Source: Pseudomonas syringae
GTDB lineage: Bacteria > Pseudomonadota > Gammaproteobacteria > Pseudomonadales > Pseudomonadaceae
Direction of reading: 5' to 3'
DNA length: 64,000 nucleotides
Assembly: GCF_000737245.1 (NCBI RefSeq)
Contig: NZ_JPQU01000023.1
Coordinates: forward strand, 1 to 64,000
Within the stretch, counting starts at the first letter, position 1; every line of letters begins with the position of its first letter. The position numbers and the translations under genes are program-made. The notes beneath the pieces are model-generated. The model was not told where the DNA came from, searched no databases, and was given only the letters and a program-made list of their open reading frames with translations. This document shows, one piece after another, positions 1-9,034 of the stretch.

Positions 1-277
1 CGAGTTGATCATCGTCGTAGACCAACTCAGCCAAGTGCCTTCGCCGGACGCTTACCTCGCTCTTGGAAATCCGCACAAATGTTGATAGTTGAGGGGCGTG
101 CGTGGCTCGCCTCGCGAACAATTGCTTCTGCCTGAACCTAACCTCGGCGATTAAACCTGCTGTTGTGCGACAGTGGAAAAATCGTTCGTTAGTTGTGGTA
201 ATCGTCCTATGTATTTGTCGACAAACTAGAAGTGGCACTACTATCTGGTTCGGTAGTTGACAGCGGTTTTGAACGCT

Positions 278-1225
278 TTACAAGAGCAGCTCTTCCGTGA
301 ACTGTGCAAGCCAAGCGCTGGCCATCGACGCATAAGGAGCTTCCGGCGCGGTGGCAGCCTTCAATTCGGTGAGCAAGCGATCTTGGAGAAGGCGAAGTCG
401 TGTGGTGACACCTGCCGCAGGCGTACCCTCCAATATGCGCTGTGTGGCGGGTTCCTCCAGTGCGGTGATCGACTCAGCCAGTTCAGTGACCAAATCACCG
501 AGGAATTGTAATTTCCGTAACACGCGGTTGCGATCTTGGAACAGCTTCAGGCGGTTCAGCCCATATACGTAAATAGACGAATTGGCGCGCGCTTGCTGTT
601 GCGCATTGCCTACGGCCACGATCAAACCCGTGGGCAGCTGTGGATCGATGCTATGCGCTAAATACGTGGCAGGATCATCTTCGCAAGGATTGATGAGTAG
701 CGGCAATTCTCTGGAAAAGTTAGTGGTCTCTGCCGTGGCGCGCACGCCCGTGTCCGCGAGCGGAAAGCTATCTTTCTTGCCTGCTTGTCGGGTCCTTGTC
801 GCAGCCGTGCCCGCCAGCACTACAAGGCTATTCGATGCATTAGCCAGAACCTGACCTCGTTTGCGGTTGCAGTCAATGCACGACGGCAGCAGATTTTCCC
901 ACTGCATGGCAATCCACCAATAACCACCATGCGCGACATCATCCGCCACCGCACCTTTGGGCCGGTAATGCTCGATATCTACTGGGGCAGAGGCCGCATA
1001 GTAGGTCTCGCAGTAGGCACACTTGCCGTGGAACAGTTTCTCCAAGGCCTGTCGCACATCGGCGCCTTTGTAAGCCTTGTACTTAAATTCCTTCTTCTTT
1101 GTGCCTGGGACCGGCGCAGTGGCGCGGTGGCTGCGGGCATCATCTAACTCCAGAGGTCCAGCGCCACCTGCTAGCAGCGAGGAGGGGGGAGGCACTGAAA
1201 ATCGGTCAACGGGACGCATATTCAA
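278..1225 (-). CDS. HNH nuclease, PtuB/TIGR02646-like (third gene of STAND-ATPase-HNH operon)
   Basis: This 315-residue protein carries an intact HNH/zinc-finger core: a CxxC pair (C69, C72), the histidine of the IEHYRPK motif (H86), the asparagine of WENL (N111) and a second CxxCN (C116, C119, N120). The spacing and the RPK and WWIAMQWENL signatures match the HNH family that includes PtuB of Septu and the HNH partner of Ec78-type retrons, which cut DNA or tRNA when released from an ATPase partner. Its ATG overlaps the stop codon of the upstream ATPase gene as ATGA, so the two are translationally coupled. It is the last gene of the operon. I infer it is the effector; the target (DNA or RNA) cannot be read from sequence. 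Confidence 0.8.
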   Translation of the reverse strand: MNMRPVDRFSVPPPSSLLAGGAGPLELDDARSHRATAPVPGTKKKEFKYKAYKGADVRQALEKLFHGKCAYCETYYAASAPVDIEHYRPKGAVADDVAHGGYWWIAMQWENLLPSCIDCNRKRGQVLANASNSLVVLAGTAATRTRQAGKKDSFPLADTGVRATAETTNFSRELPLLINPCEDDPATYLAHSIDPQLPTGLIVAVGNAQQQARANSSIYVYGLNRLKLFQDRNRVLRKLQFLGDLVTELAESITALEEPATQRILEGTPAAGVTTRLRLLQDRLLTELKAATAPEAPYASMASAWLAQFTEELLL

Positions 1226-3519
1226 AGCCTCTCTAGGGCAGACAGAATTTGATCCTTGGCTGCCTGCCGCAAATTCCGCAACCGCTGGCTACTGGCGGCA
1301 CGGCGTTTCGCCAGGTATTCACCCACGGCCAGTTGGACAATTTGATGTACTTCGCTCGAGCCAATTGGAAGGGCGTTAGTGATATCTTCATTGAAGTCCT
1401 GCAACACTCGCTCATCCTCCGCGCTCAACTCACCATTAGCGTGTGCCGCCATCAGATCGGCGATTCTCGCTAAGCGACGGTCAGCATGCGCATCATCGGT
1501 AGATAGCATCTGGAAGAAGTCAGAGGTGAGCAGTTGCTCAAGCCTCAGATCGGCCACCGGGGGCAGGTCGGCCATGCTTTCAATGGTGATCGGCATCTGG
1601 CGCTGCGCCTGGCTATCAGCGCTAGCGATGCGCTGCAGCACCACCACTTCGCCTTGCTCCATGCCCCGCAGGCACAACGGGTCATGGGTGGTGACGATAA
1701 ATGTCATGCTTGGCAGGGCTGCACGTAAACGAGACATGACTTGGACCTTCCAGCGTGGGTGTAGGTGCGCCTCGATTTCGTCGATCAGTACGACCCCTCG
1801 GGCCGATTGAAAGCTTTCGAAGCCGGGGTAAATAGTTGCGTTCATGAGCCCTTTGAGGATGTCACAGATCATTGCCAGCATTGAGCGATACCCGGAAGAC
1901 ACAGCGTGCAGCGGGGTACGATTGAAGCGGAACGCGCCGTCCGGTTCGCTGATGGCCGTCACCATGTACAGGATATCGCTCTCCTGAGCGCGTTGGATTA
2001 CATCGAAATCGCCATCTATTGCCAGCACTTCGCGTAGGGTACGAATCACCATGTCGAATCGATCTTGTCTAAGATGCCTTAGCCAAGGCTCAGGATTTGA
2101 CAGCACGTTGCCGTCGAACAGATTACGGACATGGGCATGCGGGCTTGTTCGCTGGCTGGTTCGGGTGAATCTACGAAACGCGCCATAGGCAAACACAGGG
2201 ACTTGCTGGTTATCTAAGTTGCTGGAGTGGCCGTGGGCTTGCTGGTCGATGGTCAGCTCAACCCAGTGTTGATTGGATAGCTCGATACGAATCTGTGCAC
2301 GAGTCGCCTGATCACCGCCGTCCACGCCGAGCTGGGCAGGATCCATGACCAGCTCAGCCAACGATATGTTGAGTGCGTTCCGAACTGCTGCAGGGACTAG
2401 CGTCAACGCGACAGCTTCAAGTATGGAGCTCTTACCGGTGGCATTTTCTCCCAGAATCACCAAGGCAGGGGCCAGAGGCTCACTGCGCGCGAGCGACCGC
2501 GCCGGTGCCCCCTTGAACTTAAGATCAAGCTGCTCGATTGCTTTGAAATTGCGTATGTGGATGGCGGTGATCGATTCGACGACCGGCTCGGGCGCCATCG
2601 CCTGTTTGTCGCTTGCGTGCAGCCTCGCATCTTCGCGTTGCAGCATATGGTGTGCTTGCGCCAAGAGCGTCGCCGCGTCCCGGGCTTTCGCCCATCGGCG
2701 AAGCGCGGGACCAACCTGCTTGGGCGTCGGGTTACGCACGATTCCATTGACAGGAAGATGGTTGAGTAGCCGACGAAGCAGCAGGTACCACGTCCCGCCA
2801 AACTCAAGAGTTGCAAAGTCGACCAGTCGATCGATCCTCGACAGGTCTGAGGGTGTGGTACAGCTGCGAAGCTCCTCCAGGCGCTGCTGGTAGGTGATAT
2901 AGCGCTGGTGACGTCGCTCCCCCCGATTCAGGTCGAAATGGGCAATGGTGTACGCTCCTCGTGTCGAGCCGGGCAGTAAACCGCCATCCAAGGCCGGAAT
3001 GAGGTGGCCGGCAAACTGGCGTACTTCCGTGGGATCGAGGAGCATGGCTTTTTCGCTAGGCATGCCAAACTGCCAGAGACCATCTCCGCTGTTCACATAG
3101 GCCTCAACCTGCTCACGGGTCGGTAGCGGGCAGCGACTTCCTCGCACCGCAAATTGGGGCTCAATCGGTACACAGCCGGGGCAGATGGGGAAAAGGTTTT
3201 GCCAGGCATCTGCTAGCCAGAGGTAGTAAAGGTGGGCGTCACTGGACCGAGACATGGGCAAGGCATTACCAGCGGGCCGGAAGCGATGCACTTCCAGCCG
3301 ATCGCTGGCCTCACAAAACGCGCATCGCTGCCTATTCAGGTTTGCCAACGCTTCACGCAGGAGGTGTTCGTCTTCATTGACGCTAATGATGGGGACACTG
3401 GTTTGCGACCGTCGCCCGGGCTCAATCAGCCAGTATTCCAGCATCGATTTGCGCGATGCCTGGGTTAGCGGTGACTTCAGAATCGCGGGAGGCTGGCTTG
3501 GCCGCTCAAAGTACTGCAC
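1222..3519 (-). CDS. AAA/ABC-type ATPase with N-terminal degenerate HNH domain (PtuA-like)
   Basis: A 765-residue fusion. Residues about 60-120 form an HNH-like zinc module (C66, C69, H78, N108, C113, C116), but the asparagine after the second CxxC is replaced by valine and the RPK motif is changed to RPA, so nuclease activity is doubtful. Residues about 315-640 are an OLD/RecF-like ATPase: Walker A GENATGKS (357-364), an ABC-signature-like VSSGYRSM (540-547), Walker B VVLIDEIEAHLHP (576-588) and a downstream TTHDP switch. This architecture resembles the PtuA ATPase of Septu and retron Ec78, which holds an HNH partner in check. The gene overlaps the STAND gene by 14 bp and the HNH gene by 4 bp. 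The fusion of a second, decayed HNH domain to the ATPase is unusual. Confidence 0.8.
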   Translation of the reverse strand: MQYFERPSQPPAILKSPLTQASRKSMLEYWLIEPGRRSQTSVPIISVNEDEHLLREALANLNRQRCAFCEASDRLEVHRFRPAGNALPMSRSSDAHLYYLWLADAWQNLFPICPGCVPIEPQFAVRGSRCPLPTREQVEAYVNSGDGLWQFGMPSEKAMLLDPTEVRQFAGHLIPALDGGLLPGSTRGAYTIAHFDLNRGERRHQRYITYQQRLEELRSCTTPSDLSRIDRLVDFATLEFGGTWYLLLRRLLNHLPVNGIVRNPTPKQVGPALRRWAKARDAATLLAQAHHMLQREDARLHASDKQAMAPEPVVESITAIHIRNFKAIEQLDLKFKGAPARSLARSEPLAPALVILGENATGKSSILEAVALTLVPAAVRNALNISLAELVMDPAQLGVDGGDQATRAQIRIELSNQHWVELTIDQQAHGHSSNLDNQQVPVFAYGAFRRFTRTSQRTSPHAHVRNLFDGNVLSNPEPWLRHLRQDRFDMVIRTLREVLAIDGDFDVIQRAQESDILYMVTAISEPDGAFRFNRTPLHAVSSGYRSMLAMICDILKGLMNATIYPGFESFQSARGVVLIDEIEAHLHPRWKVQVMSRLRAALPSMTFIVTTHDPLCLRGMEQGEVVVLQRIASADSQAQRQMPITIESMADLPPVADLRLEQLLTSDFFQMLSTDDAHADRRLARIADLMAAHANGELSAEDERVLQDFNEDITNALPIGSSEVHQIVQLAVGEYLAKRRAASSQRLRNLRQAAKDQILSALERL

Positions 3520-6500
3520 AGGGGGTCTCCGGCGAAGAAGTGTCGACGGCGTTAATCACCGTCAGACGACGCGCAACATTGGCGACCTCATCTTCACTCC
3601 ACAATGCTAGATCCCCATCTACCGTAGCGCGCTGCAGAGCAGATGCGCGCATAAAAGCACGAAAACGGGGATCCGGGTGCGCAACGGCAAGCTCGAGAAT
3701 GGTTCGGTAAGTCGCCTCTTTAGGTAATTCGCTAAGCAGGCCGAACAGGCGCTCCCTGGCATCCTGTGCATCATCACGCAGCGTTGGGGAGTACACACCG
3801 GTGTTAGCCCGATTGAGGTCATCTCTGGCGCGGACCACGCGATGCACCAGCAAATACAAATCCTTCAGGATACTCGGTGTCTGGAATCTGCCGTTACCTT
3901 TGACCGTCTCACGTCTTCCGCCCAGCAGCGCTACACTGAAGACTTCGCCGAAGCGCTCGGCCTTTGTCGCGGAAAGCGAGCGGAATGTATGCTTAAGAGG
4001 TGGTAACGCCAGATAGGGGTCGGCGTGCACTCGGACGGCGTGCCAGACCGGCAGTAGTTGAGGGGGGGTAGAAGGGTCGCTAACCTTAGCCGCCGCCAAT
4101 CCTGCTATCCGCGTAGCTGATATGTCCCCGGCGGTCATGATCAGTCGGCAGTAGTTCAAGCAGTCATGGTTTACGACCTGATGCTTCGATATCCACTCAT
4201 AGATTGCCGGAGCTAAAGCACCATGCAACCCTGGAGCGTAGTACACCAAGTTGTGTAACACATAGTAGGAGTTTTGCTCGGGCAGGCTACTCTGCAGTTC
4301 CCATTGAATTTCCGGGTGCAAGACGTTCGTCACCGCAAGGGGATACAGCCGGCATAACGGTTCAAACCATTGCGGAAAACCATTGATCTCCCAAAGTGCG
4401 TATCGCAGTGCAGCTTCCGCTTCCGCGTTAGTCAAGTGAGCAATAGCACTCTCGCTTTCAAGTTCAATTTCAAGGCCGGCCAGGCCAAACATCACCGCCA
4501 CGGGGATGCTATTCGGCGCGGCGCCTTCTGAACGAGTATCTGGTTGGTAAGCACGCCAGAACGCAATCGCAGCATCGCGGTAAGCCCCGGCCACCTCGTT
4601 GCCGAACTCTGGAATCAGTACACTCCAGTTAGCTCCCTCGGATCGCTTATATAGGCCATTGCCTGCTCGGATATGTTCCATCAAGTGATACTGGATTTGG
4701 CTCAATTCGTTCGTTTTAAGACCCGGCGGGTGACGTACAATCTTCGGGTTATCCTTCACTCGAGCGACGAAGGCGTCCCAGTCCTTACTCCGCTTTTTTT
4801 TACGCCGTGCATAGAGCTGCTGGTGCTTACGCTCTTGTGCTTGGAGGCTCAAGGTTGCCGGGTCTGGTGGAGGGTTGAGCCACGCCTGAAGGGTGGCCTT
4901 TAGCCCGGTATGGTCGTGCGTAGCGACAAGCAACTGATCCAACCAGCACTGCGGCTGGCTATTTTCCCTATAGGTCCGATAAGCCCGGGCAAGGGCTACG
5001 TAACGGTCATCTTCCTGAGCTCGCTGATTTATCCACGCCAATGTTCTGGGGAAACTGGCTTCATCGAACGACCAGAAATGCCCTGGCCAGGTCACCGGCC
5101 AATCATCCCTGAGCGGCTGGCCAGTCCTCTTGGTCTTCTTCCGGCATTCGGCGACAGTCCACCAAAACAACGCGTCATTCAATTCGGTCCATTGGGGTAC
5201 TAGCATGTCGAACGTCTTCCGCGCTTCTTGAAGCTCGGCACCCTGCCAGTGGAGAAGGGCAGGTACCGCCGAGAGGAGGGCCAATGATGTCGAGGACAAA
5301 GCGGCCGGAGCGCGCACAGCAATCAGGTGTTCGACGCAGAGCAAGGCGGTGGGCATCAGCCACTGATACTCTTTCGAAACAGCGCAGTCACCCCGTTCTA
5401 TATGCGGCGTCTTTTTCAGAAGTCCAAGCAAGCCCTCGGCAAACCCATGGAGTAGCTCAAGTGCGTTAGACTTACCGCTCAAGGCCAGCCGTTTAACGAA
5501 ATCGGCCAAGCTGGAAGTGAGTCCGCTTGCGTCATATCCGTCATGCTTTCCTGATCGAGTAAGAGTCTGCAGGATGAACTCGCTCGACTCCTGTTGGCTG
5601 GGTGCATACGAAACCAGTTCCGAGAAGACGCCTCGCGGAACCGATCCTTCGCATGCCAAGATGTCTTGCCACAGCTGAAGGAAGCGCTGAGTATCACTCA
5701 GTGCTGCCACCGCTCTCACCGACACGATCCGAGCATACAGGCCGCGGCCGGACTCGACAGCGATGTTCGCCAGCGGCTCCACGCATCGGAGCATCTTGCC
5801 CTGCCAGGCTAAACGACCCAGGATGAAAATCGCGTCGTCATGCTTCGCGTGCTTGCCAATCAGCTCGAGGGTCAGGGCTTCAAGATCTAGGCCTGCGATT
5901 CGTATGATGGCGTCATTGTCCAGTCCCCGAATCGATGAATTTGCATCAGTGATCTGTTCAATCACTCGCGTCAATGTCTCTCCTCGAGCTGCAAAAGGCA
6001 GTACTGCAGCATCCCCTCCTTCAAGCACAACATCAGGGTAGTCACGGGTGACCCTGTTTCGAATGCTCTCGTCGAGCAGAATCAACCAAGGCAGCAGCGG
6101 ACGCATGCGTGCACTCAGTACCGTCTGCTCATACTGCCGACGAAATATCCATGACTCAATTTCGCTGCGATTCGCCTCGACTCCCAGATGGTTGCTGATC
6201 CAGCGCGCTGCCAGCAATTCTCTTATTTCGCGATGGCGGAACCGAACCTCGCCATAGACGGGCTCGCCAAAAATTCCGCACATCAACAGGGCATTGAGCT
6301 CAGCGCAGGACCATTCCTGGAGTAAGGTGTCCGGTTTGATAGCTGCCTCAGAGCCACTTTCTTGTATCCGCAGGCTCGAAATGCCGGTCAATACAACACC
6401 TATGGCCAAGAGTTCGGCACCCTCTTCGAGGCGAGACCGCGTGAGAGTCGGCAGATCCCGGGCGGCTTGATCAAGTTGTCGGGCGATACTCTGCTGCAGG

Positions 6501-7327
6501 ATCGTTAGCCTGTTCGCAAGAGCATGCTCGGCGTTCCATGTGCCGATCAAATCGCGCAAATCAAAGGGAAGCCCAGCGAGTGTGAGAAGGTTACCGCGCT
6601 CCAGCTCTTCCAGAAACACGGTTGGGTCCAAGACGCCGCTGTGCTGGGCAAAAATCTCAATGTCGTTAATGCTCAGCGGGGTCAACTGATAAAGGCGCAG
6701 GGCGGACAGCGGGTCATCGGCTGTCTGGGTAGTGTAGTGCTCAGCCGCAACCTCGGTATCTTCTGCGGGATCATCGATGCCATCGGTTTCGAGCGACGTC
6801 GTCTGCGGGGCAAAGGGGAGTAACTCTTCCAAAAGGGCACGATCAAGTTGCGGCCGCCAGGCATAGGGTCGGCTTGACACGTACACATGGGCACGTTGGC
6901 TGGCTGGCCCAACCTGATCGGCAAAATATCGCAAGGCCTGCTCAAAGGCTCTCGCTTCTGTCAGGCGAAGCTCATCCACTGAGTCCAGAAAGAACCAGGC
7001 TTCATCCGTACCTGATAGCCAGGCCGAGAATGCTTCTGCGGTGCCTATCTCGAAGGCTGTCTCGAAGCGGTCGCTTATGTCTTCGACCCGGATAAAGAAT
7101 GCCGCTTTGCCCTGGTTTTGCAGTAGGTTTGCGGCCCACTGTAGCTCGTAGGTTTTACCAGCTCCGGCCTCGGCGAGGATGACCACCCGGTACTCCGTAA
7201 AGAGCACCTTCCACGTCTGATTTTCACCGTGTGAAGATCCCAGCCACAGTTCGCCTAGAGGTAGATCATCTTTCTGATAGGCGTCTGGAATCAGACGGAA
7301 ATGCCGGGTTAGCGGTACTGGAGGCAT
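3506..7327 (-). CDS. Large NACHT/STAND-like P-loop NTPase (NLR-like sensor)
   Basis: A 1273-residue protein. The start is set at the ATG at 7327, preceded by AAGGA; a TTG five codons upstream is less likely. The NTPase is at the very N-terminus: Walker A AEAGAGKT (52-59), Walker B WFFLDSVDE (111-119) in the hhhhDxxDE form typical of NACHT, and an SSRP motif (151-154) like the sensor of NACHT proteins. The remaining about 900 residues are helical with no repeat family I recognise and presumably form the sensor. Avs/AVAST and bacterial NLR proteins have this plan but usually carry an N-terminal effector domain, which is absent here. It leads an operon with an ATPase and an HNH nuclease, so I infer it senses infection and acts through them in trans. 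Confidence 0.7.
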   Translation of the reverse strand: MPPVPLTRHFRLIPDAYQKDDLPLGELWLGSSHGENQTWKVLFTEYRVVILAEAGAGKTYELQWAANLLQNQGKAAFFIRVEDISDRFETAFEIGTAEAFSAWLSGTDEAWFFLDSVDELRLTEARAFEQALRYFADQVGPASQRAHVYVSSRPYAWRPQLDRALLEELLPFAPQTTSLETDGIDDPAEDTEVAAEHYTTQTADDPLSALRLYQLTPLSINDIEIFAQHSGVLDPTVFLEELERGNLLTLAGLPFDLRDLIGTWNAEHALANRLTILQQSIARQLDQAARDLPTLTRSRLEEGAELLAIGVVLTGISSLRIQESGSEAAIKPDTLLQEWSCAELNALLMCGIFGEPVYGEVRFRHREIRELLAARWISNHLGVEANRSEIESWIFRRQYEQTVLSARMRPLLPWLILLDESIRNRVTRDYPDVVLEGGDAAVLPFAARGETLTRVIEQITDANSSIRGLDNDAIIRIAGLDLEALTLELIGKHAKHDDAIFILGRLAWQGKMLRCVEPLANIAVESGRGLYARIVSVRAVAALSDTQRFLQLWQDILACEGSVPRGVFSELVSYAPSQQESSEFILQTLTRSGKHDGYDASGLTSSLADFVKRLALSGKSNALELLHGFAEGLLGLLKKTPHIERGDCAVSKEYQWLMPTALLCVEHLIAVRAPAALSSTSLALLSAVPALLHWQGAELQEARKTFDMLVPQWTELNDALFWWTVAECRKKTKRTGQPLRDDWPVTWPGHFWSFDEASFPRTLAWINQRAQEDDRYVALARAYRTYRENSQPQCWLDQLLVATHDHTGLKATLQAWLNPPPDPATLSLQAQERKHQQLYARRKKKRSKDWDAFVARVKDNPKIVRHPPGLKTNELSQIQYHLMEHIRAGNGLYKRSEGANWSVLIPEFGNEVAGAYRDAAIAFWRAYQPDTRSEGAAPNSIPVAVMFGLAGLEIELESESAIAHLTNAEAEAALRYALWEINGFPQWFEPLCRLYPLAVTNVLHPEIQWELQSSLPEQNSYYVLHNLVYYAPGLHGALAPAIYEWISKHQVVNHDCLNYCRLIMTAGDISATRIAGLAAAKVSDPSTPPQLLPVWHAVRVHADPYLALPPLKHTFRSLSATKAERFGEVFSVALLGGRRETVKGNGRFQTPSILKDLYLLVHRVVRARDDLNRANTGVYSPTLRDDAQDARERLFGLLSELPKEATYRTILELAVAHPDPRFRAFMRASALQRATVDGDLALWSEDEVANVARRLTVINAVDTSSPETPCAVL

Positions 7328-7554
7328 CTGGCGTCCTTGCAAAAATTTTGGGTAATCAGCTGATTGAGATCGGCTAGCGGTCTAAGAGCACTTGTCCTGC
7401 CTGTTATCGGCGGGATGGAAACTTGTGAAGGTCGGAGCTACCTGCCAATCGTATTGCCATTGCAGTCCTGGCTCAACATCCTTGGAGGATGACCAGCAGA
7501 CACTCAAGCAGTTTAAAGCGGATTTGACAAAGGTTGAGAAACAACTGGCCTGAC

Positions 7555-7842
7555 GTCTATGGCAGCCGCCAGTTTCGCCAACGGCTCGGGTGTTACCGCA
7601 TGCGCCGAAGCATGAGCCGTCGTGGAAACTGTAGGGACAATGCGCCGATGGTGCGTGTGTTTCGCAGCTTGAAAACTGAATGGATACCAACCGTGGGTAA
7701 CATGACGACACAAGAAGCGCACCGAAAGATGAATCATTATCTGATGCATCGGTACAACTGGATTCGGTCGTGTCAATTCAACGACGGTCTGGCCCCAGCT
7801 CAGGCCGAGAAAAAACTTAACGTCGTGTCCGGGATTAGTTGA
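7555..7842 (+). pseudogene. IS3-family transposase (OrfB) C-terminal remnant, catalytically dead
   Basis: The reading frame encodes the last about 95 residues of an IS3-family DDE transposase: SRQFRQRLG, SMSRRGNC and FRSLKTEWIP are diagnostic of Pseudomonas IS3 members, and the end AQAEKKLNVVSG is the usual C-terminus. Everything before the second catalytic aspartate block (HSDQG in intact copies) is missing, and the third catalytic residue, the glutamate of NAPMER, is valine here. No OrfA and no left inverted repeat are seen. Homology starts abruptly near 7555, which marks an old deletion junction between this scrap and the spacer upstream of the defence operon. Confidence 0.8.
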
Positions 7843-7910
7843 CCACTACAGAGCATCGCGATCGACGCGGTAGCGCTGTTATTTAAGGAGGGTAGAAATC
7901 GAACCTTTGC

Positions 7911-8111
7911 CTATCGTGCGAACTCTGGTGGGGGAACGCGTTGACGTCGCGCTCCAGCAGGTTTTTTCATCACCTCTTTCAAACGCTGAGCAGATTCTTC
8001 TAGCTCGGACGGCGAAGCAAGGCTAACGGCAAGCATTAACGCATCACGGCGTTTCCGTTTACCTTCCAAAATTTCAGAGAGGCTATTTTCCGGCTTTACT
8101 GGGTGCTTCAT
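7911..8111 (-). CDS. Small basic protein of unknown function
   Basis: The 66-residue frame starts at the ATG at 8111, which has GAGGT seven bases upstream; a longer form from 8153 lacks a comparable ribosome-binding site. It is rich in lysine and arginine, has an EILEGKRKRRDALMLAV stretch likely to be helical, and ends in a proline-rich tail. There is no signal peptide, membrane segment or recognisable domain. It lies between the IS3 remnant and an XRE regulator on the same strand, with about 105 bp to the latter, so it may be its cotranscribed partner. The call as a real gene rests on the ribosome-binding site and its compositional plausibility. Confidence 0.45.
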   Translation of the reverse strand: MKHPVKPENSLSEILEGKRKRRDALMLAVSLASPSELEESAQRLKEVMKKPAGARRQRVPPPEFAR

Positions 8112-8217
8112 CGCTGCTGACCTCGATCTTCGGATCAAATTGGATGCTAGCACAAGCCTTACAACCCACAGTCTTCCGTTGATCCCCTTTGCTTATGGAA
8201 CGTAATCCGTCAGATGT

Positions 8218-8499
8218 TCATTTCATCTCGCTTGGCAGTTCCGTTCGAATTCGCGAAAACAGTTCGTCGAGCGTGATCGGATTTTCCTGAAGCAAATAAC
8301 AGCCTACGAGGATGGTCAGCGGATGAACGTCCATTACAGATGCTAGCTCGTCTACCTTCTCGATCGTAGGGCTCTTCAGACCGCGCTCTAGGGTGCTCAG
8401 ATAGGTACGACTACTGACGTCGGAGAAATCTTCCTGGGAAAGCTTTCTCTCCGATCTCAGCTTTTTCAGGGCCGCGCCAAAAGCCTGTTTCAGTTCCAT
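8218..8499 (-). CDS. XRE-family transcriptional regulator
   Basis: This 93-residue protein is almost entirely a Cro/C1-type helix-turn-helix: residues 5-65 show LKKLRSERKLSQEDFSD, then the recognition helix region SSRTYLSTLERGLKSPT, then a short helical tail. It has GAGGT upstream of the ATG. It is divergent from the gene at 8585, and a perfect 14-bp palindrome (8538-8551) lies in the 85-bp spacer, a plausible operator for autoregulation and control of the neighbour. Similar small XRE proteins regulate mobile-element cargo and toxin-antitoxin loci; which applies here is not shown. Confidence 0.8.
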   Translation of the reverse strand: MELKQAFGAALKKLRSERKLSQEDFSDVSSRTYLSTLERGLKSPTIEKVDELASVMDVHPLTILVGCYLLQENPITLDELFSRIRTELPSEMK

Positions 8500-8537
8500 A
8501 TTGCCGACCTCGCAAAAGGAACGATGAAGCCTTCGCG

Positions 8538-8551
8538 AGCTCTATAGAGCT
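8538..8551. promoter_or_regulatory. Perfect palindrome AGCTCTATAGAGCT, probable XRE operator
   Basis: A 14-bp perfect palindrome lies between the divergent XRE gene (starts 8499) and the gene at 8585. A half-site-like CTATAG recurs 3 to 10 bp further right, next to possible -10 hexamers (TACAAT and TATAGT). Its position is right for an operator bound by the neighbouring regulator. This is inferred from symmetry and position only. Confidence 0.5.
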
Positions 8552-8584
8552 ACAATCTATAGTGTTCACTTTTGGGGTGGAGCT

Positions 8585-9034
8585 ATGTTCATCACTCACA
8601 AACCAGCAGAGATTTTCCTCGGCGCATACCTGGGTGATGACTCTACCCAGTACTGGCAGTACGTTGAGCAGACCACTCATTGTCCCTGGTTTTACGTCAG
8701 AGTAGGGCGACAACAAGGCGGTGAAGGGTTGACTAGTATGGTTATGCTTCCCAGCGTTTCAGCGCTTGAGAAGCTACTTAACGAACAGGGAGCAGACATC
8801 TGGCTGTTGGATGTGCAGTTGGTTTCACCGGCTTATCTGAACGGAAGTGACGGGTGGAAGATGGAGAGGCTGTTAGAGGTGCGCGAAATGGTGGATAACA
8901 CCAGTGAGGAGGCGGCCTACGTGTATAGCCTGGAGGGAGGGCATACCTACACTGAGGCCTTGGGGTCCAGCACATCCGATTTGCAAAATCCTCGTATCAT
9001 TTTTTCCGCTACACCGGCATCTCGGCGAGCATGA
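8585..9034 (+). CDS. Conserved-looking hypothetical protein of island cargo
   Basis: A 149-residue soluble protein with an ATG preceded by GGGGTGGAGCT. It has an aromatic-rich N-terminal half (YWQYVEQ, CPWFYVRVGR), a central helix (ALEKLLNEQGADIW) and an acidic middle. There are no membrane segments, signal peptide or catalytic motif that I recognise. It is transcribed divergently from an XRE regulator across an operator-like palindrome, which suggests regulated expression. It lies in the cargo of the recombinase-trio island. A role as toxin, anti-defence protein or regulator partner is possible but not supported by any motif. Confidence 0.6.
   Translation: MFITHKPAEIFLGAYLGDDSTQYWQYVEQTTHCPWFYVRVGRQQGGEGLTSMVMLPSVSALEKLLNEQGADIWLLDVQLVSPAYLNGSDGWKMERLLEVREMVDNTSEEAAYVYSLEGGHTYTEALGSSTSDLQNPRIIFSATPASRRA

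Noticed and set aside
7430..7552. Short plus-strand frame ending in a lysine-rich tail (LTKVEKQLA)
   Set aside because: It has only a GTG start without ribosome-binding site, and no similarity that I can name; it may be a scrap joined to the IS remnant but cannot be supported as a gene.
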